From Edaphobacter lichenicola (lineage in GTDB: Bacteria; Acidobacteriota; Terriglobia; Terriglobales; Acidobacteriaceae): 64,000 nt of DNA. The notes beneath the pieces were generated by a model that worked only from the letters and a program-made list of their open reading frames with translations, searched no databases and was not told the DNA's origin. The stretch is from NCBI RefSeq assembly GCF_025264645.1, contig NZ_CP073696.1:1302001-1366000 (forward strand). Direction: 5' to 3'. The translations under genes and the position numbers were made by a program. Below, one piece after another: positions 51,568 to 61,039 of the stretch. Each line of letters starts with the position of its first letter. The first letter of the stretch is position 1.

Positions 51568-54540
51568 ATGAAGGACGCCGCCCAAACCCGCATTCTGGCT
51601 ATCGTGCTCGCTGTGGCGACAGTCGCAGCTTGCGTCCTTGCGGCCATGAACTTCGAGCGCGAGAGCGGCTTCGACGTCCCGACCGACGGTATCTGGTGGG
51701 TCGAAGCCTCCGGCGGCCTCCGTGCGGAGCGCGTCCCGGCAGGCTCCCCCGGCCACCGAGCCGGCATCCGGACCGGCGACATCCTCGTCAGCATTGACGA
51801 TCAGCCCACCCCTCGCGTCGCCCCACTCGTACGCGAGATGTTTCGCAGCGGCATCTGGGCCCACTCCAACTACTCCATCCTTCGCCCAGTCCCTCAATCC
51901 ATCGACCTCAACGGCGCAACCAAGCTCGACATTCAGGTCATCCTCGAACCGAAAGACCGCTCCATCAACCAGGGCCTCCGATTCATAGCCCTCGTCTACC
52001 TCTGCATCGGCATCTATGTGCTCTTCCGGCGCTGGACGGCCCCAAAATCCATCCATTTTTACGTCTTCTGCCTGGCCTCCTTCGTCCTCTACAGCTTCCG
52101 GTCGACCGGCGAACCTGGCACCCTCGACCAATTCATCCTCTGGGGTAACTTAGCCGCGCAGGCGATTCAACCCGCTCTCTTCCTCCACTTCGCCGTCAGC
52201 TTCTCCGATAACTTCGCCTCCGACGAGCGCAACCGCTTCGGCCGCCGCCTCCTCTGTTGCCTGCTCTATCTTCCCGGAGCCTTCCTCATCGGCCTCCAAT
52301 ACATGGCCATCCGCTACTGGTCAGCAACTGAGATCCTCCAACACCGCATCGACCAGATCGCCCTCGGCTATCTCGCTCTCTTCTACGTCATCGCCGCCAT
52401 CGTCTTCCGCTTCCGCTACCGATGGGCCGAGTCCGCCCTCGAGCGCCAGCAGCTCAAGTGGCTCACCCGTGGCACTCTTATCGCGGTTACGCCCTTTACC
52501 CTGCTCTATGTCATCCCCTACCTCGCAGACTGGTCCGTCAACAGTCAGGTGGCAAAGCTAGCCGGCCTCTCTCTCGTCGTCCTTCCCCTGACCTTCAGCT
52601 GGGCCATCGTCCGCTATCGGCTCATGGATGTCGACCTCATCTTCAAGCGCGGCGTCACCTACACCCTGGCGACCGCCTCGCTCGTCGGCGTTTACTTCGG
52701 CATCGTCGCATTGACCGGTGAGATCGTGCATACCCGTCTCTCCAGCCTCGGCATCTGGGGACTACTCGCCGCCATCATCATTGCCGGCATCATCTTCGAC
52801 CCGCTCAAACGCACCATTCAGGCTCGCGTTGATCGCGTCTTCGATCAAAAGCGCTTCGACTACCGCGAGACCCTCGTCGAGTTCGGCCGCGGCATCAACT
52901 CCCAAACCGACCTGCGCGCCCTGCTCGACTCCATCGTCGAACGTCTCCCTCAAACCCTTCTCGTCACGCGCGTCGCCGTCTTTCTCGCCTCCGAGAGCGA
53001 AGGCAGCTTCACGCCGCGCCACTTCGACCTCGCCGCATCTCACGGCCTCACCAACCTGCAGGCCGCCGACCTTCGCAGCCTCGACGTCCGTTTCCTCGAC
53101 TTCGACCGCCCCGGCGCCCACAACCACATCTTCCTCGAGAACCCGCAGCAGGTTCTCCGCCTCCCCGAAGCCCAACGCCACAGCGCAGGCCGCCTCGATC
53201 TGAACTACTATCTTCCCTGCCGCGTCGCCAACCGCGAAGGCGGTGGTACTCGAACCGTTGCCGTCATTGGCCTCGGCCGCACCGATGACGGCGACTTCCT
53301 CTCCAGCGAAGACATGGAGTTGCTCGAATCCCTCGCCGGTTACATCGGCATCGCAATCCAAAACGCGCAGCTCTATCGCCGCCTCGAACAGAAGATCACC
53401 GAGTTCGAAAGCCTCAAAGAGTTTCACGAGAACATCGTCGAGTCCATCAATATCGGTGTCTTCGCCGTCGACCTCGACGACCGCATCGAGAGCTGGAACA
53501 CCCAGATGGAGGGCATGTACTCCAAGGGGCGCATCGAGGTCCTTCATCAACCCATCTCCGCGGTCCTGCCGGCCGACTTCGTCTCCCGCTTCAACAGCGT
53601 GCGCGAAGAGCACGGCACCCACACCCTCTACAAGTTCCGTCTCGTGCTCCCAAACGGAACCATACGGATCGCCAACATCGCCATCGCACCGCTGGTCACA
53701 CGAAACTTCGTCGCCGTCGGGCGCATCATCCTCGTCGATGACATCACCGACCGAATCCAGCTCGAAGCACAGCTCACCCAGGCAGAAAAGCTCTCCTCCA
53801 TCGGCCTCCTTGCCGCTGGCGTCGCCCACGAGGTCAATACGCCACTCGCCGTCATCTCCAGCTACACCCAGATGCTCACCAAGCACATGCGTGACGACGA
53901 ACGCCTCGCTCCCGTCCTCGAAAAGATCACGCAACAAACCTTCCGCGCCTCAGAGATCGTCAACGGCCTGCTTAACTTCTCGCGCACCAGCGGGACCGAG
54001 TTCACCAGCCTCAACCTGAACGAGCTGCTTCACGACACCGTCACCCTCCTGGAGCATCAGTTTAAAACCGCGCAGATCCGTGTCGAAACCAACTACGACC
54101 CACACCTCGCGCGCATTCACGGTAACCAGGGCAAGCTGCAGCAGGTCATCCTCAACCTCATGCTGAACGCGAAGGATGCCATGTTCGGAACGGCCAACGC
54201 AACACTCAAGATCGCAACCTTCAACGGCCCTGGCCGCGTCATCGTCCGCATTCAGGACTCCGGAAATGGCATCGAAAAAGAGCATCTCCACCGCATCTAC
54301 GACCCCTTCTTCACCACCAAGAGCAAGCCTCAGGAGGGCGAGCACAAGGGCACCGGTCTCGGCCTCGCCGTCAGCTACGGCATCATGCAGGAGCACGCAG
54401 GAAAGATTCACGTCGAAAGCGAGATCGGTGTAGGCACCGCCTTCCAACTGGAGTTCCCTTCCTCCGGTACCCGTCCTACCGCAATCGAGGCAACGAACGG
54501 CCTCGCCCAGACGGCTGATAGGAAGGCAATACATGTCTGA
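51568..54540 (+). CDS. Membrane sensor histidine kinase: PDZ, multi-pass, GAF, PAS, HisKA, HATPase
   Basis: The kinase has 990 residues. Order: a first membrane helix (8-26); an extracytoplasmic PDZ-like domain (about 45-115, PAGSPGHRAGIRTGDILVSI); about eight further membrane helices (130-410); GAF (about 445-600); PAS (about 625-735, NIGVFAVDLDDRIESWNTQM); HisKA with His 754 in VAHEVNTPLAVISSYTQML; and HATPase (NLMLNAKDAM, DSGNGIEKEHLHRIYDPFFT, GTGLGLAVS). It overlaps the response-regulator gene by 8 bp and is the obvious partner. The PDZ domain suggests sensing of a misfolded or envelope peptide ligand, which is inference. Confidence 0.93.
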   Translation: MKDAAQTRILAIVLAVATVAACVLAAMNFERESGFDVPTDGIWWVEASGGLRAERVPAGSPGHRAGIRTGDILVSIDDQPTPRVAPLVREMFRSGIWAHSNYSILRPVPQSIDLNGATKLDIQVILEPKDRSINQGLRFIALVYLCIGIYVLFRRWTAPKSIHFYVFCLASFVLYSFRSTGEPGTLDQFILWGNLAAQAIQPALFLHFAVSFSDNFASDERNRFGRRLLCCLLYLPGAFLIGLQYMAIRYWSATEILQHRIDQIALGYLALFYVIAAIVFRFRYRWAESALERQQLKWLTRGTLIAVTPFTLLYVIPYLADWSVNSQVAKLAGLSLVVLPLTFSWAIVRYRLMDVDLIFKRGVTYTLATASLVGVYFGIVALTGEIVHTRLSSLGIWGLLAAIIIAGIIFDPLKRTIQARVDRVFDQKRFDYRETLVEFGRGINSQTDLRALLDSIVERLPQTLLVTRVAVFLASESEGSFTPRHFDLAASHGLTNLQAADLRSLDVRFLDFDRPGAHNHIFLENPQQVLRLPEAQRHSAGRLDLNYYLPCRVANREGGGTRTVAVIGLGRTDDGDFLSSEDMELLESLAGYIGIAIQNAQLYRRLEQKITEFESLKEFHENIVESINIGVFAVDLDDRIESWNTQMEGMYSKGRIEVLHQPISAVLPADFVSRFNSVREEHGTHTLYKFRLVLPNGTIRIANIAIAPLVTRNFVAVGRIILVDDITDRIQLEAQLTQAEKLSSIGLLAAGVAHEVNTPLAVISSYTQMLTKHMRDDERLAPVLEKITQQTFRASEIVNGLLNFSRTSGTEFTSLNLNELLHDTVTLLEHQFKTAQIRVETNYDPHLARIHGNQGKLQQVILNLMLNAKDAMFGTANATLKIATFNGPGRVIVRIQDSGNGIEKEHLHRIYDPFFTTKSKPQEGEHKGTGLGLAVSYGIMQEHAGKIHVESEIGVGTAFQLEFPSSGTRPTAIEATNGLAQTADRKAIHV

Positions 54541-55978
54541 AACAACTGAGCTCGCAGCTGAGACTCTCCATCTTCAACGCACCGCCCGCATCGTCGGAGA
54601 TCCTCGCATCCTCATCATCGATGACGAAGATGCCATCCGCGAGTCCCTCGACACGCTCCTCACGTTAGAAGGCTTCACCGTCAGCGCAGCGGTAGACGGG
54701 CCTTCCGGCCTCGAACTCCTGGCAAAAAACGAATACGATCTGCTCCTCCTCGACCTCGCTCTCCCCGGTGAGAGCGGCCTCGACCTTCTACCTCGCATCG
54801 TTGAGATGCAACCCAATCTTCCCGTCATCATGATCACCGCCTACGGAACGGTCGGCAACGTCGTCGATGCCATCCGTGCCGGTGCAGAAAACTTCGTCCA
54901 GAAGCCTTGGGACAACGAGAAACTTCTCGCCGACATTCGTGCCGCCGTCGCCCGCCACCGCGCCGAAGAAGAGGTCGTCCAACTTAAACGCACCCTCAAG
55001 CAGCGCTATAACTTTGAAAACATCGTCGGCAAGAGCGAGCCCATGCTGCGTCTCTTCGACCTCATCGCTCAAGTCGCCCCCAGTCGGTCGACCGTCCTCA
55101 TCCAGGGCGAGAGCGGCACCGGCAAGGAGCTTATCGCCAAAGCCATTCACGCCAACTCCCCCCGTAAAGATCGGCCCTTCGTCCCGGTCAACACCGGCGC
55201 CGTCCCCTCCGAACTCCTCGAATCGACCCTCTTCGGCCACGTCAAAGGCGCCTTCACCTCCGCAGTCACCGCCAAAAAAGGTCTCTTTGAAGTCGCCAAC
55301 GGCGGCACGCTCTTCCTCGACGAGATCGGCACCATGGGCATGGACATGCAAGCCAAGATCCTGCGCGTCCTGCAGGACCGCCGCTTCATGCACCTCGGAG
55401 GCGTGCAAGAGATTCAAGTCGACGTCCGCATCATCGCCGCCACCAACGTCAATCTGCAGGAGGCTGTACGGGAAGGCCGCTTCCGCGAAGACCTCTTCTA
55501 CCGGCTCAACGTCATCTCCCTTGAGCTACCGCCGCTCCGCTCCCGGCGCGAGGACGTCCCTCTTCTCGCTGCCCACTTTCTCAAGTTCTACGCCGATGAG
55601 AATGGCACAGAAAACCGTTCCCTCTCGCCGGAAGCCATGCGCATCATGATGGACTACGAGTGGCCTGGCAACGTTCGCGAGCTTGAGAACGCCATGGAGC
55701 GCGGTGTCGTCCTCTCCACCTCCCGCACCATCACTCCAGACCTGCTTCCCACCCAACTTACCGGCAGCACCTACTCGGCCAGTCTTCTCGATCATCAGCC
55801 CAACGCCTCGCTCTTCGACCTCATGGAGGAGATCGAACGCCGCATCATCTCAGATCGTCTGGAACGCTGCCACTGGAACCAGACCGAAGCCGCCGAGTAC
55901 TTCAAGATCCCCCTCTCCACCCTGAACCAGAAGATCAAGCGCCTAAACGTCGAAGTCAAAAAGCGATCCCGCGACTAG
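54533..55978 (+). CDS. NtrC-family response regulator (GAFTSA variant)
   Basis: The 481-residue regulator has a receiver domain with phospho-acceptor Asp 74 (LLLLDLALPG), AAA+ with Walker A GESGTGKE near 188 and DEIGTMGMDMQAKIL, and a Fis-type HTH (TEAAEYFKIPLSTLNQKIKR). The loop that contacts sigma-54 reads GAFTSA rather than GAFTGA; this substitution in the fifth position may weaken or alter the interaction. It is co-translated with the histidine kinase upstream. No -24/-12 promoter was found at the following gene. Confidence 0.93.
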   Translation: MSETTELAAETLHLQRTARIVGDPRILIIDDEDAIRESLDTLLTLEGFTVSAAVDGPSGLELLAKNEYDLLLLDLALPGESGLDLLPRIVEMQPNLPVIMITAYGTVGNVVDAIRAGAENFVQKPWDNEKLLADIRAAVARHRAEEEVVQLKRTLKQRYNFENIVGKSEPMLRLFDLIAQVAPSRSTVLIQGESGTGKELIAKAIHANSPRKDRPFVPVNTGAVPSELLESTLFGHVKGAFTSAVTAKKGLFEVANGGTLFLDEIGTMGMDMQAKILRVLQDRRFMHLGGVQEIQVDVRIIAATNVNLQEAVREGRFREDLFYRLNVISLELPPLRSRREDVPLLAAHFLKFYADENGTENRSLSPEAMRIMMDYEWPGNVRELENAMERGVVLSTSRTITPDLLPTQLTGSTYSASLLDHQPNASLFDLMEEIERRIISDRLERCHWNQTEAAEYFKIPLSTLNQKIKRLNVEVKKRSRD

Positions 55979-56135
55979 CGCCGTCTCGATGAAGTATTGA
56001 TACAGTTCTTTCAAACTCCCAAAGCCTCTTCGCGAACCCAAGCCGTTGGATCGTTAAATAAATCAGCGCTCAGTCATCCTCCATGTGCCGCGATAAAGTA
56101 ATCTGGCATTGCTCGGCACTCTGCGATACCCCTGA

Positions 56136-57284
56136 ATGAAACCCATCGCACCACCTGCCCGGCTCTTCGGCCTCGACACCCTCCGCGCGTTCGCCATCGT
56201 CGTCGTCATGCTCTACCACCTGACGATCTTCGGTGAGCTACCCATGCGCATCCTTCCCGTCACGTACTTCGGCTGGATGGGAGTCGACCTCTTCTTCGTC
56301 CTCAGCGGATTTCTCATTGGGCAGCAGGCGCTTAAGCCTTACCTGATCGGCCAGCGACTCCCCATTAAGGCGTTTTACCGTCGGCGCGTCTACCGCATCT
56401 TTCCTGCATATCTTGTAGTACTCGCACTTTACTTTCTCTTGCCCGCCTGGCGAGAGTCTCCACACCTCGCACCGCTCTGGAAGTTCTTGACCTTCACCAT
56501 GAACTTCGGCTTCAGCTTCGACCGGCGCGCCTTCTCCAACGCCTGGTCGCTCTGTGTAGAAGAACATTTCTACCTGCTGCTCCCGTTACTCGTCCCACTG
56601 CTGATGCGTCGCCCGTCGGCACGAAAGACCGTCGCGGTGCTCGCCTCCGTAGTCACCTTCGGCATCGTTCTCCGCGCCCTTCTCATCACACACTACCCCG
56701 AAGATGTCTGGACCGGAATCTACTACCCCAGCTATACGCGCCTTGATGGTCTGCTTGCGGGAGTCTCCCTTGCCATCGTTCGCACCTTCCGCCCCGCATG
56801 GTGGCACACCCTCATGCAGCGGGGACACACCCTGTTTCTCACCGGCACCGTCTGCGTCGCCTGCGACGTTTGGATGTTTCGCAAGCAGGACCTTGGCGAC
56901 AATACGGGTTCCGCCATGTGGGGCGTCATCCTTGGCTTCCCGCTGCTTTCGCTTGGCCTCGCACTCATCACCGCTTCCAGCGTCAGCAAGAACGGTCTGC
57001 TCGCCCGCGTCAGGCTTCCCGGCGCGGAGACCATGGCCACGCTCGCCTTCAGCCTATACCTGACTCACAAGGCTGTTGCGCACATCGTGATGCAGCGCTT
57101 CCCGCAGATCACTTCGCTCCAGGGACCAGGATCGTGGCTGCTCTACGCCGTTACCTGCTTCTCAGCAGCATTGCTGCTGCACATCGCCGTGGAGCGTCCG
57201 TTCCTTCGCCTGCGCGACCGCGTCGCACGGCAGAAGTCTTCCCATACGCTCGAAGAAGAGATGCGCGAGGAGCCGGCGCTGTAA
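56136..57284 (+). CDS. Acyltransferase 3 family membrane protein (OafA/YrhL-like)
   Basis: The 382-residue polytopic protein starts MKPIAPPARLFGLDTLRAFA. The family signature is at LDTLRAFAIVVVMLYHLTIF (conserved His), then GWMGVDLFFVLSGFLIGQQA and FYRRRVYRIFPAYLVVL. About ten hydrophobic helices are present. It acylates sugars or lipids of the envelope at the membrane; the acceptor is not evident. It follows the two-component genes but is separated by a 157-bp gap. Confidence 0.9.
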   Translation: MKPIAPPARLFGLDTLRAFAIVVVMLYHLTIFGELPMRILPVTYFGWMGVDLFFVLSGFLIGQQALKPYLIGQRLPIKAFYRRRVYRIFPAYLVVLALYFLLPAWRESPHLAPLWKFLTFTMNFGFSFDRRAFSNAWSLCVEEHFYLLLPLLVPLLMRRPSARKTVAVLASVVTFGIVLRALLITHYPEDVWTGIYYPSYTRLDGLLAGVSLAIVRTFRPAWWHTLMQRGHTLFLTGTVCVACDVWMFRKQDLGDNTGSAMWGVILGFPLLSLGLALITASSVSKNGLLARVRLPGAETMATLAFSLYLTHKAVAHIVMQRFPQITSLQGPGSWLLYAVTCFSAALLLHIAVERPFLRLRDRVARQKSSHTLEEEMREEPAL

Positions 57285-57424
57285 CCGCTCGGATAACCAT
57301 GCCGCAGCAAAACGAGATATCGCGACTACCCCACAAAGTGGTGCCGCTGCTCTTGCATGTCCTTTTTTTGTCATCTCGTAGGGATCTGCCTTTGCCTTGG
57401 CCGTTGCATCGAGGCTTTTCCCCA

Positions 57425-57700
57425 AAAAAAACCTTGTCAAGTCCCCAAACCACTAAAACCCGCGCCAATCCAGCACATTCACGTGGCGTATCAGTTATCT
57501 CTGACCCGTTATACTGGATGTAGAGATGAAAAGAAGCCCCGGCCAAAATCCGGGGCTTCTGCTTTAAAACCTGTAACCCATTTAGAATCTCATTTTTACG
57601 GATAAGCCTTGTCGAATGAATATTTTGCAGCCTGTGGAAAACGTAAGCATTGAAAAGGAAAGGTTTAGCTATAACAACCCGGGGGGGGTGGGGTATGGGA
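57425..57700 (+). repeat. Intergenic repeat element, copy B (no gene)
   Basis: The same ordered blocks as at 3385-3655 are present: CTTGTCAAG (57433-57441), CACGTGGCG (57480-57488), TATACT (57510-57515), hairpin with CCCCGG/CCGGGG (57532-57560), GAATATTTTGCAG (57618-57630) and a G-run ending GGGGTA (near 57681-57695). Spacing between the first three blocks is identical to copy A (47 and 30 bp). The whole stretch between the acyltransferase (ends 57284) and the alcohol dehydrogenase (57710) contains no gene. Confidence 0.75.
57532..57560 (+). terminator. Hairpin AGAAGCCCCGG/CCGGGGCTTCT within repeat copy B
   Basis: An 11-bp perfect stem with a 7-nt loop, followed by GCTTTAAAAC on the plus strand. 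It lies 16 nt downstream of the TATACT box, so it would end a transcript of only about 40 nt. Confidence 0.6.
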
Positions 57701-57709
57701 TTGCCTGTC

Positions 57710-58819
57710 TCAGTGGCCCGGCTGGATCACAATCTTCATCGAGTCGGCCTGCGGATGAGACGCCAGATCGATCGCGGCAACCGCATCCTCCAGCGAGAAC
57801 CGGTGCGAGATCAGGTTGGTCAGGTCGAAACCGTCGCGATAGCCCTCGAACACCATCCGTGTCACCTCGTCCTGGATCGCAACCGACGCACTATACGACC
57901 CCATCAGGGTCTTTTCGTCCATGCACACCGCCGCGGGGTCGAAGGGAGCCTCGCCATGTTGTGTCGAAGCAAAGAGCACCACTCGTCCTCCGGGACGAAC
58001 CGCATCCATCGCAACTTTAATCAGCGCATCGCTGCCAACCGCCAGCAGAGCGACATCCGCACCGCGCCCCTCGGTCGCCTCCTTCGCCGCCGCGGCCACA
58101 TCGCCCCGCGCATCGAGCGGACGATCAAGACCAAACTTGGCCGCAATCGCATGCCGCTCAGCATAGAGATCGCTGGTCAGCACCGTAGCCCTTGTCCTGC
58201 GTGCCAGCGCAGCCAGCAAAACCCCAATAGGCCCCTGTCCAATCACCAGGACCGTCTCGTCAGCCTGCAAATCAAGCAACTGAACCGCCTTAAAACAAGT
58301 ATTCACCGGCTCCAGAAACGCAGCCTGCTCGAACGGAACATCATCCGGAATCTTCACCAGCCCGCGACGCACGATCCAGTCCATCACGCGAATGTACTCA
58401 GCAAAACCGCCGCCCGAAGGCGCGAAGCCAGCCGTACAGCCAACCTTCTTATAGACCTCACACTGCGCGAACGTCTGCTTCCGGCAGTAGTAGCACTCGC
58501 CGCACGGAATATGGTGGTATGCCATCACCCGATCCCCAACCGCAAAGCCTTCCACCCCGTCCCCTACCCGCACAATCGTGCCAGCCATCTCATGCCCAAA
58601 CACGCGCGGCGCATCATGCGAGCCAGTGTGGATCTTCTTCAAATCAGTCCCACAGATCCCGCAGGTATGAATCTTCACCAACACTTCGCCAACGCCGATC
58701 TCAGGCACAGCAATCGTTTCAACCCGAACATCATTCACACCGCGATACACCGCAGCACGCATGGTCGTTGGAACTCTCTGATCCGTCTTCTGTTCATCCA
58801 TCAAAGTATTCGTACTCAT
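57710..58819 (-). CDS. Zinc-dependent alcohol dehydrogenase in the hopanoid operon
   Basis: This 369-residue MDR enzyme has catalytic zinc ligands in HTCGICGTD and GHEMAGTIVRVGDGV, and structural-zinc cysteines in IPCGECYYCRKQTFAQC. The Rossmann motif VLVIGQGPIGVLLAALARR is near 185. It is threonine-/sorbitol-dehydrogenase-like. Its ATG overlaps the stop of hpnG by one base (TGATG), a sign of coupling, so it may reduce or oxidise the ribosylhopane-type intermediate formed after HpnG. The side-chain role is inferred from context only. Confidence 0.9.
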   Translation of the reverse strand: MSTNTLMDEQKTDQRVPTTMRAAVYRGVNDVRVETIAVPEIGVGEVLVKIHTCGICGTDLKKIHTGSHDAPRVFGHEMAGTIVRVGDGVEGFAVGDRVMAYHHIPCGECYYCRKQTFAQCEVYKKVGCTAGFAPSGGGFAEYIRVMDWIVRRGLVKIPDDVPFEQAAFLEPVNTCFKAVQLLDLQADETVLVIGQGPIGVLLAALARRTRATVLTSDLYAERHAIAAKFGLDRPLDARGDVAAAAKEATEGRGADVALLAVGSDALIKVAMDAVRPGGRVVLFASTQHGEAPFDPAAVCMDEKTLMGSYSASVAIQDEVTRMVFEGYRDGFDLTNLISHRFSLEDAVAAIDLASHPQADSMKIVIQPGH

Positions 58820-59499
58820 CAGTCTCTCTGCCTATACCAGTTTAGCTGGCTCTCCAACTCTGCCGTAAGCGCCTCAATCGCAATCTTGCTATTCCCCGCA
58901 AGCTGACCAAGCTTCGGCCAAAGCCGCGGACGAACCACCGAATAGGCGGCAAACGCTGCCTCGCGGAACTGGCCATTCTGCGTAGCGAAGCGGCCAAGCT
59001 CCTCCATCTCGAAGTCCGCATCGTCCGAGATGACCTTGATCGCCCGAAACGGCAGATTATGCCCCTGCGCAATACGAGCTACAGTCGCGGCTTCCATATC
59101 CACAGCACTCGCCGAATACGACGCAAACAACCGCTGCTTCTCCTGCACGCTGGCAATATGAGGAGCACTCACCAGCACCTGGCGAAACTCCGAGTCGCTG
59201 TAGCGCTCGCCAGACTGCGTATCAACCACAACGCCAGCGCGAACGATATCTCCAACCTGAACCGCCGGATCGCAACCGCCCGCCAAACCAACCGACACTA
59301 ACGCCGTTACTGGCCGAACCGCCATAGCCGCCTGAACAGCCAACGCAGCACGTTCAGGTCCCATACCCGCATGCGCCACGACCGCACGCTCATTGCTGTA
59401 TACGACAACCCGCTCCGCCAACTTGTACTGCTTCCACCCGCGAACCAGATGCTTCACCTCTCGGGGTAGAGCCGCAATGATGGCCGGATATTCCTTCAT
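58819..59499 (-). CDS. hpnG: Hopanoid-associated phosphorylase HpnG
   Basis: HpnG removes adenine from adenosylhopane to give the ribosylhopane intermediate. The 226-residue protein is of the nucleoside phosphorylase / MTA-SAH nucleosidase fold, with ALVSVGLAGGCDPAVQVGDI and the purine-binding SAVDMEAATVARIA near 145. It starts MKEYPAIIAALPREV; its start overlaps the stop of hpnA by 4 bp (ATGA). It sits between hpnA and the alcohol dehydrogenase in a tight operon. Confidence 0.88.
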   Translation of the reverse strand: MKEYPAIIAALPREVKHLVRGWKQYKLAERVVVYSNERAVVAHAGMGPERAALAVQAAMAVRPVTALVSVGLAGGCDPAVQVGDIVRAGVVVDTQSGERYSDSEFRQVLVSAPHIASVQEKQRLFASYSASAVDMEAATVARIAQGHNLPFRAIKVISDDADFEMEELGRFATQNGQFREAAFAAYSVVRPRLWPKLGQLAGNSKIAIEALTAELESQLNWYRQRD

Positions 59500-60506
59500 G
59501 CCATCCGCTTGTCGAACGCCGGTGCATACCCATGCGCAACAAACCATTCAATTGCCGTCCGCATCGCATCGTAAATCGGGATCACGCGGAAGCCGAGATC
59601 TCGTTCAGCCTTCGAAGAAGAAGCAAACATCATCTTTTTCCCCATACGAACTGCTTCCACCGTAGCGCGTGGATCTTTACCTCTCAGCCGACCGGTAAAG
59701 TTTTCATCAAAAAAAGCGAACGCCATTGCGACCGCATGCGGCACCTTCATCGTCGGAGAAGGCAGACCCGTGATGGCCGACATACGATCCAAGATCTGCT
59801 TGAGCGTCAGATTTTCTCCACCCAAAATATATCTCTCACCCGGAGTTCCGTGGCCGAGCGCGGCTACATGCATTCGTGCGACTTCGGCCACATCAACGAG
59901 GTTCAGCCCAGTATCGACATAGGCCGGAAAGTTCTTGTTCAGAAAATCTACGATGATCCTCCCCGTTGGCGTCGGCTTTGAATCGCCCGGCCCAATCGGT
60001 GTTGTGGGATTCAGAATGATCACATGCTGCCCGGCTTTTGCAGCTCGAACAGCCTCCAACTCCCCCAGAAACTTCGACCGTTTGTAGTGTCCAATCATGT
60101 CTTTCAATGAGACCGAAGTCTCTTCGTTCACGATCGTCCCGTCTGCACGAAAGCCCATCGTTGCAACACTCGAGGTATAAACAACGCGCTGCACGCCACT
60201 CTCGCAAGCTAACTTTAAAAGCTCTCGTGTTCCCGTAACGTTCGAGGCATACATTTGCTCTGGATCACGCACCCACAGTCGATAATCCGCGGCGACATGA
60301 ACCAGTGCATCGCAGCCTTCGAGCGCCGAGCGCAGCTTCATCGGCTCACGCAGATCCCCAATCACCATCTCTGCGTCAATTCCGGTCAGCGAGTCCAATC
60401 GACTAGTCTGACGTGTCAGCAACCGAAGAGTTGCACCTTCAGCCGCATAGCACTTGGCCACATGGCCTCCGACGAAGCCCGTCGCTCCGGTAATAAATAC
60501 GCGCAC
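59496..60506 (-). CDS. hpnA: Hopanoid-associated sugar epimerase HpnA
   Basis: This 336-residue short-chain epimerase/dehydratase has the Rossmann fingerprint VFITGATGFVGGHVAKCYA and the catalytic SSVATMG with Y-x3-K in HYKRSKFLGELEA. Residue order and NPTTPIGPGDSKPTPTGRI match HpnA proteins from hopanoid clusters. GTG 60506 is preceded by AAAGAG and gives the usual N-terminus; the frame extends to a TTG at 60536. Its exact reaction in hopanoid side-chain assembly is not settled. Confidence 0.9.
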   Translation of the reverse strand: MRVFITGATGFVGGHVAKCYAAEGATLRLLTRQTSRLDSLTGIDAEMVIGDLREPMKLRSALEGCDALVHVAADYRLWVRDPEQMYASNVTGTRELLKLACESGVQRVVYTSSVATMGFRADGTIVNEETSVSLKDMIGHYKRSKFLGELEAVRAAKAGQHVIILNPTTPIGPGDSKPTPTGRIIVDFLNKNFPAYVDTGLNLVDVAEVARMHVAALGHGTPGERYILGGENLTLKQILDRMSAITGLPSPTMKVPHAVAMAFAFFDENFTGRLRGKDPRATVEAVRMGKKMMFASSSKAERDLGFRVIPIYDAMRTAIEWFVAHGYAPAFDKRMA

Positions 60507-60588
60507 GCTCGCTCTTTTCCAATCGAAGACAGTCAAAATATAGAGACGCTAAACTGCCACCCGGCACACTCTACGCCCGATAGTGTTC

Positions 60589-61035
60589 TTAGTCCAATTT
60601 CTCCGGTTCAATCTGGATGTTTTGCTCGCCGGCTGCCTTCTTCTCCCAGTACTTCTTTACCCAGGCTTCAAAGGTCTTACCCGCTGCTGTATCCCGGCCG
60701 GTAAACGCAAGCGCCGCGATGTCAGAGTACGCGATGTTCAGTTTCGTCTGCGCATTGGAGGGAATCACGCGAACGAACGAGTCCGCCAACGAGGATCCCT
60801 GACGTCGATCAAAGAGATAGCCAACAACCTGGGATCCGTCTTTGCGTGTGATCGTAATGTCACCGCGATAGTCAAAAGCCTTTTCCAGCGCCTCGCGAAT
60901 CTCTCCATCACTCGCAAGCGCTGGTATCCAACCTTCGAGCTGCTCCCGGTCACGTCCTTCGATGTGTTCAAGCTCATCAGCACTTTGGTGCCGCAATTGA
61001 TCGATCTTTAGGTGCTCTTGTTGCTCCGTCGCCAT
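60589..61035 (-). CDS. Unknown protein within the hopanoid operon
   Basis: This 148-residue soluble protein begins MATEQQEHLKIDQLRHQSAD only 4 bp after the hpnH stop and is followed by hpnA. The N-terminal third is a charged helical region. The rest, from about residue 45 (LEKAFDYRGDITITRKDGSQVVGYLFDRRQG), resembles an Sm-like small beta-barrel, including VRVIPSNAQTKLNIAYSDIA. A C-terminal helix EAWVKKYWEKKAAGEQN follows. The role is unknown, but the spacing ties it to hopanoid synthesis. Confidence 0.8.
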   Translation of the reverse strand: MATEQQEHLKIDQLRHQSADELEHIEGRDREQLEGWIPALASDGEIREALEKAFDYRGDITITRKDGSQVVGYLFDRRQGSSLADSFVRVIPSNAQTKLNIAYSDIAALAFTGRDTAAGKTFEAWVKKYWEKKAAGEQNIQIEPEKLD

Positions 61036-61039
61036 GCGC

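Noticed and set aside
56105..56125. Possible -24/-12 promoter upstream of the acyltransferase gene (TGGCATTGCTCGGCA)
   Set aside because: GG to GC spacing is 11 bp instead of 12, so it does not fit sigma-54.
59500..59547. Longer start of hpnG
   Set aside because: The added residues are cysteine-rich and break the tight 4-bp overlap with hpnA.
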